Below, one piece after another: positions 57,011-64,000 of a DNA stretch of 64,000 nucleotides; within the stretch, counting starts at the first letter, position 1; each line of letters begins with the position of its first letter. A program made the position numbers and the translations under genes. A model generated the notes under the pieces. The model did not search any database, had not been told where the DNA came from, and worked only from the letters and a program-made list of their open reading frames with translations. The DNA is taken from assembly GCA_000467715.1 (NCBI GenBank), contig AJFK01000128.1:1-64000 (forward strand). Direction: 5' to 3'. The DNA comes from Hysterium pulicare CBS 123377 (lineage: Eukaryota; Ascomycota; Dothideomycetes; Hysteriales; Hysteriaceae).

Positions 57011-57142
57011 GCACTTCAGAAACCGTATTCCATTGTTTAGTTCTATCTATACCGGAGTCGGGAAAACCAAGGATATGGCGCTGGGGTCACATTAGCATGA
57101 TTTGTGTCTGAATATGCAGAACAAGAGGAAGGAAGGGTAAAC

Positions 57143-58612
57143 TTACTCATCGCCAGCTGTTACAACCACCTTCCCATCCGCTTGCACGAACCCCAAGATG
57201 CCTCCTCCTTCACCACCGCCTCTATGACCTCTCCACTCTCCTACCAGGCCTTTCGCGGCGGCGGCAGTTCCGCCCCTAGCATCCCATCTCCTGACGACGC
57301 CGTCATAACCACAACTTGTCAACAACCAATTACCCGCCCCCGAACTCTTGAGGAACTCAACCTTCACAACAGCTTGCTCACCGTTCTCATCCTCGTGGGC
57401 ACCTGGTATATTTCTCCTCAGAGCGAAGCGATGGGCGGTGTCGAAAAGGTTGATATTCCCGTCTACATTACCCACCGCCATGAGCGTGAGTGGAGGTTGA
57501 GAAAACGATATCGTCTCCACATTATCGGACCCAGCTTGTAGTGAAGCCAGAATCTGACCCGCCTGACCAGCCGCAGACGACGATGCACCTTTCGCCGGGG
57601 CTTGCTTTCCACCTCCTGTCTTGCTTCTGGCTCCCGCGCCTTCTGCTCCTGTAAAGGATGGCTCTGCACCTATTCTAGGCAAACCAACGATGCGGATATG
57701 GCCATCATGGCCCCCTACAGCGGCGAAGGCGCCGTTTGGAGCGACAGAAACACTATAGAGACCGCCGTCTACTCGGAATCGTTCGTCGAGACCCGTGAGA
57801 CCGATAACACTCTGCCCTCCCTGTGCTTCAACAACGCCGGCTGCTGCTGCTTCTCCAAAAACATCCCAAACGTAGAGACTTGAGTCTTCAGATACTGTGG
57901 CCAGTAACTTGCCATCTGGGGTCCATGCGCCCGCCGTGCAGCTCTCAGTATGTAGATAGAATGCCTGAACAATGGTGAGGGGAGAAGCAGTATCAGCCGC
58001 GCTGATCTTATATATCCAGACACTGCCGTCACTGGCACCTAATGCGACGGTGTTTGGGTAATCCGGGTGTGGGCATGGTGTAAGCCAGTTGATTTCCTCT
58101 ACCTCCTGCGCCTCGGCAAGAAATTTCCATCTTCGACCAGCAGGTTCTCCTTGCCATGTTCGTAACCTCCCGTCAAGACCGGCTGAGACAACGTACTGGC
58201 CCTTTGGGAGCGTGAAAGTGATCGCGTTCAGCGAATCTGTATGCCCTTCCAACTTGAACAATGCTTGTAGACTCTCCCTCTCTTGTGGCTGCGGATTACT
58301 CTGGTAGCTTGCAGGAAGGATAGGTGGCTCGGGTGCTGTGGCATCTATTATGTAACCCACATCATCTCCTCCGCCAGTAGCTATGATCTCAGGGTGTACG
58401 GGGTGCTGTGCTATACAGAAAATACTGTCTTTGTGTCCATCGAAGTGTGCGATGCTGTCATTTTCCAGTTGGATCTCTTCAAGGGCGGCAGAGACATCGT
58501 CATCATCGTCGGAATCCATAGGCGCATCTTCGTCGTCTGAGATTTCTTCACCAGCTTCAGCTGGATCGAGCATTGCGGCATCTTCTTCGTCCATTTCACG
58601 ATGAGTCGACAT
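57143..58612 (-). CDS. Sqt1/AAMP-like WD-repeat ribosome assembly chaperone
   Basis: Single exon, 489 residues. In yeast Sqt1 binds the nascent N-terminus of ribosomal protein uL16 (Rpl10) and delivers it to 60S subunits. The acidic N-terminus (EEISDDEDAPMDSDDDDDV) precedes a propeller of WD units: FDGHKDSIFCIAQHP, FKLEGHTDSLNAITFTLP, LHTESCTAGAWTPDGKLLAT and VGGHDGHIRIVGLP, with a low-complexity insertion rich in Gly, Ser and Ala before NVETISFSQPPLTLMAVG. The chain ends with a WRGH and a Gly-rich loop, then AGDE. The start ATG for MSTHREMDEED was chosen over an upstream in-frame ATG because the acidic leader begins there. It is convergent with the dehydrogenase gene, only 132 bp away. Confidence 0.9.
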   Translation of the reverse strand: MSTHREMDEEDAAMLDPAEAGEEISDDEDAPMDSDDDDDVSAALEEIQLENDSIAHFDGHKDSIFCIAQHPVHPEIIATGGGDDVGYIIDATAPEPPILPASYQSNPQPQERESLQALFKLEGHTDSLNAITFTLPKGQYVVSAGLDGRLRTWQGEPAGRRWKFLAEAQEVEEINWLTPCPHPDYPNTVALGASDGSVWIYKISAADTASPLTIVQAFYLHTESCTAGAWTPDGKLLATVSEDSSLYVWDVFGEAAAAGVVEAQGGQSVIGLTGLDERFRVDGGLYSVSVAPNGAFAAVGGHDGHIRIVGLPRIGAEPSFTGAEGAGARSKTGGGKQAPAKGASSSAAGQAGQILASLQAGSDNVETISFSQPPLTLMAVGNVDGNINLFDTAHRFALRRNIPGAHEDENGEQAVVKVEFLKSSGAGNWLLTSCGYDGVVRRWDARGGTAAAAKGLVGEWRGHRGGGEGGGILGFVQADGKVVVTAGDE

Positions 58613-58975
58613 TGTGTAGCCTAAAAGTGGGTCACGTGGAGGAAGATGGGCATTCAGAGAGAACAAGCAGGAGGGCGATTATTAGGTATCCCTCAAATGT
58701 ATGGTCGAAAGTTACAGCTATTTGGGGTTGCTTGGTGCTTAGAAATTTCGGAAGCCCGCACCATCGGTCCCCGCTTACGTCACCAACGACGCGCCACCAC
58801 CCTATTCTCAATTTTCTCTCAGGGACCTTTGCAGCATGGTCAGATTGGCCTCTGTACCGTACATCAAGTCCAGTTCACCACCCTGTGGGTATGTGGAACA
58901 ATGCTTCAGTTCCACTTGTCATTAAAGAAAAACATTTGTTAGCGTAATGGAACACGTTTATACTATCAATTCTCT
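58613..58975. other. Intergenic region upstream of the Sqt1 gene
   Basis: 363 bp holding the Sqt1 promoter and the 3' end of the CoA-ligase gene. The plus-strand frames at 58573-58947 have no support. Confidence 0.45.
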
Positions 58976-61011
58976 CTACAGTTTGGCACCCTTGCTCCTC
59001 CTAGCCTCCTTCTCCTTGTCTCTCAGATAGCGTCGTAAAATTTTACCACTGGGGCTCTTTGGTATTGCGTCAATGAATTCAATTCCGCCCGTTATCCACT
59101 TGTATCGGGCCTTGTGTTTCTCGACATGCTTCTGAATCTGCCGTGCAAGCATCCGATCGCTTTCCTCGAGTCCAACGGCTGGAGATTTGACTACGAATGC
59201 CTTGGGGACTTCTCCAGATTTATCATCGGGAACTTGGATTACCGCGCAGTCGTTGACGGCGGGGTGTGCAAGCAAGTGGGCTTCGAGCTCTGCTGGAGCG
59301 ACTTGGTGACCCTGCCATTTCGTTAGACGCGTCGAAAGGTCGAAGGTGGGTTGACTCACTTTGACTTTGATAAGTTCCTTGATCCGATCTACGATGAAGA
59401 CATGCTCATGCCCTGACGGTGCTTTCCTTATCATCGCCTCGTCACCCGTTCGCATGTATCCATCCTGAAAAGTCTCCTTGTTGGCTTTTTCATTGTGGAG
59501 GTATCCTAGGACGACGGAGGGAGATTTGACAAGAAGTTCTCCAGGCTGATCGTATCCTTCCACCTCGGCGCCTTCGAGAGTCACAATTCTGCACTCGGTC
59601 CCAGGGATAAGGGAGCCCGATGAGCCAAACCAGATGTCTTCAGGACTTGTCGAGCAGACGACCGTACAAGTCTCTGTCAAGCCTGGCAGTGACATTAGCT
59701 TTGATGAACCATCAACCCAGCTCATGCGAAGTAATCCTACCGTAGCCCTGTCGAATAGCCCACGATGGGAAGATCTTCTGCAAATCCTCCGCCGATTCCT
59801 TCCCGAGAGGTGCCGCTCCAGTGAAAATAGATTGCACACTGCTCATGTCATACTTGTCCATCACACTCTTGTTCTTGGTCATAAGGATAATGATCGGCGG
59901 AACCTAGGAGTGAAGATTCGTTATTTTTATGGCCGAGAAAGTATACGATAGGATATTTACCAAGAATAAAGAGCTAATCTTGAATCGCTGTATCGAGTCT
60001 AAAAAGGTTCCAAATTCGAACTTGGGTAACACTATTACACCGTCGCCACGATAAACATTGGAATGGCATATAACTACCAAGCCATAAATGTGACTCATAG
60101 GTAAGAGCCCCAGGGCATTCTCAATATAATCTACTTGACTTGTGGGCTCTCGCTTCGTATCTCTAGATGGCTTTTCATAAGTACAGATTTGCAAGGTGTT
60201 AGCAATCACATTCTTGTGCGAGATCATTACACCTTTCTGAAAGTAGTAAGCACGCCATAGAATCGTTGAGGATGATCGGACCTTACTGGTAATCCTGAGG
60301 TTCCACTTGAATAACATAAGAATGCGGTCTTCTTCGCTCCATCACCTTTCCCCCACTTCAACGGGTCCAGGCGCGGAAGCTGTGAGCCTTCTTCGATTAA
60401 GTCATCCACCGTCTTGTACCCATCAGGATTACCCTTTCCGCCGGTGAACTCTTTGGGCACTTCAAGGATATAGACACGCGACTTCGGTATTCCAACTTTT
60501 TGCGCGGCTTCAAGGGACGTTTCGAGAAGAGGGAGACAGGTGAACAAGCACTTAGATCCGGAATCTTTCAATTGATATTCGAGTTCTGCTGCGGAATACG
60601 CTGCATTTGCCGGGGACTGTATTCCACCCAATCGATGTGTCGCCCATGCTAAGGGAAGAGTATCGAGCTTCAAGAGAGTCAGTCACACCTCAATCCCACC
60701 ACATTCTTACCACCACAGTCTTCCAAACTCACAGTATTCACAGAGAACACAGCAATGACTTTATCCCATTCTGATCCCTCATTGGGATGCCACCCGAACT
60801 CCTTTGCCAGGCCTCGCGCAAGGTAATCTATCCGCTCCTTCACTTCCAGAGCCGAGTAATGCTTTCCGGAAAGCCCGCAGGTGAAGGGCGACTTTGCATA
60901 TCCGAGCGGATATCTCCCATACATCTCATCGAACATGAAATCTGAGATAGGGATTGAGTCGGGCGGGTCGAAAGGGAGTTTCGGCACCCACGATGGGGGT
61001 AGGAAAGGCAT
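58976..61011 (-). CDS. 4-coumarate-CoA ligase-like acyl-CoA synthetase with peroxisomal targeting signal
   Basis: Six exons (60733-61011, 60287-60667, 59961-60236, 59741-59903, 59360-59682, 58976-59311) give 585 residues. The ANL enzyme adenylates a carboxylic acid and transfers it to CoA. Motifs in order: YSSGTSGLPKGVMISHKN (phosphate loop, across an intron); MSHIYGL; FTGAAPLG; GYGLTETC across an intron; GYMRTGDEA; DRIKELIKVKGHQVAPAELE across an intron; and PKSPSGKILRRYLRDK, with the catalytic lysine. The chain ends in Ala-Lys-Leu, a PTS1 peroxisomal signal. The fifth intron is 48 nt with no in-frame stop. Aryl or fatty acids are both possible substrates. It is divergent from the AlkB-like gene. 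Confidence 0.92.
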
Positions 61012-61744
61012 GGTCGGATAGCGCCGTGCTCGACAAGAACCTCCCGGGAGGTCTCGAACGGTTGCTGTGAGTTGAGTAGAGGTTAGGAAAAGCGGCGCGA
61101 CAAAAAAGTTTTCAACTACTATTACACGCTGGTGGTAGGTAAGCACTTGGTGCTTCCCCGCGCAGGGGGTCAAAGCTGGGGTCAGCCGAGGCAAATGCGA
61201 CCGTTGGCCGTTGTAGTGGATAGGCAGGCGACTCGAGATAAGTTCGCCATGGCAATTCGCATCAAAGTTCAGCTTGACAGTCGGCTCACCGGCCGCGATG
61301 TTTCCAACTTCTCGACTGTGTCACGATGTGGTATTGTTTGGTTGAGCTTACAACATGAGCGGTCATACAATGGCCACAGCTCTGCGCCAACCAATCAGCT
61401 TTCGCTAGGATTAGAGCTACCACTCAGCACTCAACTCATTCACCATTTTCACTATTCACCCTCAGTTCACCGGCTCTGAAACGTAGGATTTACACCGACA
61501 ATGCTATTATATCTATTGTGCAGCAGCTTCTTATTATCTTCCTATTGTCCTTCTATTCAGCCACCTTTTCACCTGACCTAAACCCTCAATCGAACTCGCT
61601 CCACCTTATGAGCCAGCAATTTTCCACGTCTGCTTTCCTTTCTATCTTCATCTTTTCCTGGCCATTCTCTTTCCATCGTTTTACTCTACATCTTCATTTC
61701 TCTATATAGATTTCTTCGTCTCATACAATCTGAAACCTACAGTC
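61012..61744. promoter_or_regulatory. Divergent promoter region, CoA ligase / AlkB-like gene
   Basis: 733 bp between divergent start codons. It holds a CCAAT element in CCAACCAATCAGC near 61387-61399, and a long pyrimidine-rich tract at about 61600-61715 just upstream of the AlkB-like start, typical of fungal promoters and leaders. Confidence 0.55.
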
Positions 61745-64000
61745 ATGTCGTCGATGAGGCTCGCCATGAAGCAGTCTTTGGCCGAAACCTTCGACGTCAG
61801 GATTGAGAAGCGGTGCCGGTCACCATCGCCAAATAGCTCTGAAGAATTGAAACGACCCAGAATGTCCTCCGAAAGCCAAGAATCGAGCCAACCAAGCGTC
61901 TTCGACCCCCCGGGTACCGCTCTAGATGCCCCTGAGTCTCCACTCAGCTCCGTCGCCTCAAATTTCGACGATTGGATCCAAATGCGTGAAGGGAAGGAAC
62001 CTCAGGCGTCTCAACTCATGGTCGGAGATTCTCATGATGCTCTCTCGGTGCCTGAACTGCATACTGCAGAACCCGTGGCGGATCTAACATCGAATTCTGC
62101 TCAGGAACGCTCACAAGTAAGCTTTCGTGTTCTCGAATATCAAAGGTCACGTGGAACGCGCAAGCTAACGCAAGATAGTCCTCTTCTGGAGCCTCTGAAG
62201 TTGTCTTAAAGCCTGACACTCCACCTGCCTCTACGCCATGCCTACTTGATATTGCCAAGGCTTTCGCTGCTGCGGCTACTGTGGACCCAAAGCCACAGCC
62301 TTCGAGTAAGCCGCTCGTTTGGGCGGATGGTCGGCAAGCCCTATGCGAGACTCTTCCTTATTATCGATCCTACCAAGGTGGAGGCTATTGCACTGGCGGC
62401 TTTGCTCGCGGCTTCATGTTTGATCGTGAGAGCCACGCCCGCGACTACATTGACTCCGACGTTGTCATTTCTCGCGCCGGCGGAGGCCTTTCAAAGGATA
62501 AAGCAACTGGAAATATGATTCTCAAGGAAAACCAGAAAGAGAACAGTCAGGTTGCTAGCGTGCGGAACAGCATGACCCAATACAATCCGGTAGTCATCAT
62601 TGTTGGCGAAGGCAATCCACGCCTCCCCTCTCTAGCTCCCCACGTGTATTCTGTCCTGGATTGGTTCAAGCCGACTCACATCTGGTTCGAGGGTTCTTCC
62701 GGTAAGGCAATTATCCGTTACCGGTTCGAAAAGCTACGGCCGGATGAGCCATCTTGGTGGACACCCTCAGGCACGGTGAACCCTGCGCGCCTTGGGGATT
62801 TCCCTGCACCAGTCATAAGTCGTTGCTCTGCCTGCTACAAAGAGAGCAAGCAAGTATACATTCAGAGTTGGATGTGCCTTCAGCCCGACTGTCCTAGGTT
62901 CTGGAGACTTGAGAATGGCGACGAGCCCAACGAGCAGGGTCTCCTGTATGATCCCCGCTTCCTAAAGCAACGAACTGTATGGCCCCACAGCTGTCCGCCA
63001 CACCCTCTTGAGCCTCCGCTCATGGATATCAGTGGCTTTTCTATCCCTGGTGAGGACATGAGTCTCGCTGCTTGGAAGGGCGTCGTCTGCCCTAACTGTG
63101 GCAGATGCAACTCGAGGGAATCATGGACTGGCTGGGAATGCGGAAATGCGGAATGCGGCTTCAAGTGCGGCTTCAAGTACGGCTTCGAACATACACTCAT
63201 TCCGTCACAAGCTCTTCACGATCCCTTTTTCCCTCTGGGCGAGTTTTACGCTTTCTCCAAAGACAAACACTTGCCATTGGTCGAGATGAGTCCCAGCTTT
63301 GCTCACAATTATCGAATCAATTATTTCACCATTCCGGGCATTGATGGGTTTGTTGCGCACTTGGTTGCAAACAAAACCGTTAACGAAGAAGCTGGAGGCC
63401 CTGATGATATGTTTGTTGAATTGCAAAAGACAGACATCGGCTTGCGGCGTCGACCTCTAGCTTCCAGTATGCTCAAAGGGCAACAACTGACTCAGCATTT
63501 CACTGTCAACTACGGCATGCCTTACAAGTTCATTGCTGCAACTGATAGCAGCCCTTTCGATAATGCCGCCGAGGCTATCAAGAACACCCGTTCTCGTCTC
63601 AACTGGGCTGCAGAGCTTGTTACCAACGCAGACCACCAGGAGTTCAACGAGGTCCTGGCGCTTGGATACTTTGAAAAACAGTCAATTGACTATCATGACG
63701 ATGGCGAGTTCGGACTAGGACCTACAATTGCCACTTTGTCCCTCGGTGCTCCTGGGACGATGAAATTGCGCATGAAGGCAAAACATTATCACGGAATATC
63801 CAAAAACGGCTGCTACACCGAAGCCCAGCCGATCCCCGGCTGCGTTAAGTACGACGCTCGAAAGTCTGCTCATGATGCGCTCCCAGAGAAATTCGCAGAT
63901 CGTTATGCCTACAAGAAGAAGGCGAAGCAGTTGCCCAAGGAGCTGGGCCTTACGTACAAGGGTAAAGCCCCTGATGTCATATCTATGGCTTTGAGTCATG
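61745..64000 (+). CDS. Large fungal protein with AlkB-like 2OG-Fe(II) dioxygenase domain, cut by the window end
   Basis: Two exons visible (61745-62116, then 62179 open to the right edge), at least 731 residues. Residues 1-200 are disordered and Ser/Pro-rich. A globular part follows with cysteine patterns: CSACYKESKQVYIQSWMCL near residue 350, and VCPNCGRCNSRESWTGWECG with further cysteines near 430-450, likely zinc sites. The AlkB-like region begins around NYGMPYKFIAAT. It shows SIDYHDDGEFGLGPTIATLS, where HDD carries the metal-binding His-x-Asp, followed by GAPGTMKLRMK. The distal histidine and the 2OG arginine should be near or beyond the edge (KHYHGISKNG is visible). Such fungal proteins may demethylate nucleic acids or modify chromatin; function is unproven. 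Confidence 0.8.

Noticed and set aside
1-64000. tRNA genes, rRNA genes and CRISPR arrays
   Set aside because: I scanned for T-loop motifs and repeated spacers and found no convincing cloverleaf, rRNA block or array.

Overview
The window looks like nuclear DNA of a filamentous ascomycete fungus, most likely a leotiomycete-type pezizomycotine, although that placement is an inference. The reasons are short introns (about 48-110 nt) with GTRNGY donors and CTRAY-type branch sites, genes packed on both strands with 0.3-0.7 kb divergent promoters, and a fungal gene set (Sho1, Cdc11/AspA septin, DFG5/DCW1, PROPPIN HSV2, RES-complex Ist3, fungal carboxymuconate cyclase). All exon structures were assembled by eye from splice signals, reading frame and family consensus. 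Each multi-exon total was checked to be divisible by three. No search or RNA data were available.

Layout. 1-340 is extremely AT-rich, like RIP-mutated repeat DNA. 1.2-7.6 kb holds ordinary genes: GNAT acetyltransferase, nitronate monooxygenase, dynein light intermediate chain, Ist3/RBMX2 and a cupin. 7.6-15.4 kb is a gene-poor, decayed stretch. It carries the broken remains of an alpha/beta hydrolase, a cytochrome P450 and a monocarboxylate-type MFS transporter, which together look like a dead metabolic cluster. 15.5-19.7 kb has a tyrosine phosphatase and a 14-exon PQ-loop membrane protein whose reading frame appears to need a one-nucleotide exon. 19.7-23.2 kb shows no recognisable gene. 23.2-41.1 kb is housekeeping: septin, HSV2, an unknown proline-rich protein, ceramide synthase, a BAX-inhibitor-1 family protein, Sho1, dynactin p24 and a vacuolar amino acid transporter.

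41.7-61 kb is metabolic. It holds mitochondrial ribosomal protein bS16m, NAD(P)HX epimerase, methylcrotonoyl-CoA carboxylase beta and a DFG5-type GH76 enzyme. Then comes a compact beta-ketoadipate-type aromatic catabolism group at 49.0-55.1 kb: an EthD-fused enol-lactonase, carboxymuconate cyclase, intradiol dioxygenase and a carboxymuconolactone-decarboxylase-like protein. Isovaleryl-CoA dehydrogenase, the Sqt1 ribosome chaperone and a peroxisomal 4-coumarate-CoA-ligase-like enzyme follow. The two leucine-degradation enzymes (MCC beta and isovaleryl-CoA dehydrogenase) flank the aromatic genes. The window ends inside a large gene with an AlkB-like 2-oxoglutarate/Fe(II) dioxygenase domain and cysteine-rich zinc-finger-like regions.

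How the genes may work together (inference): the CoA ligase could activate plant phenylpropanoid acids for peroxisomal chain shortening. The dioxygenase, cyclase, decarboxylase-like protein and enol-lactonase would then carry ring-cleavage products towards 3-oxoadipate and central metabolism, where acyl-CoA degradation of leucine also feeds in.
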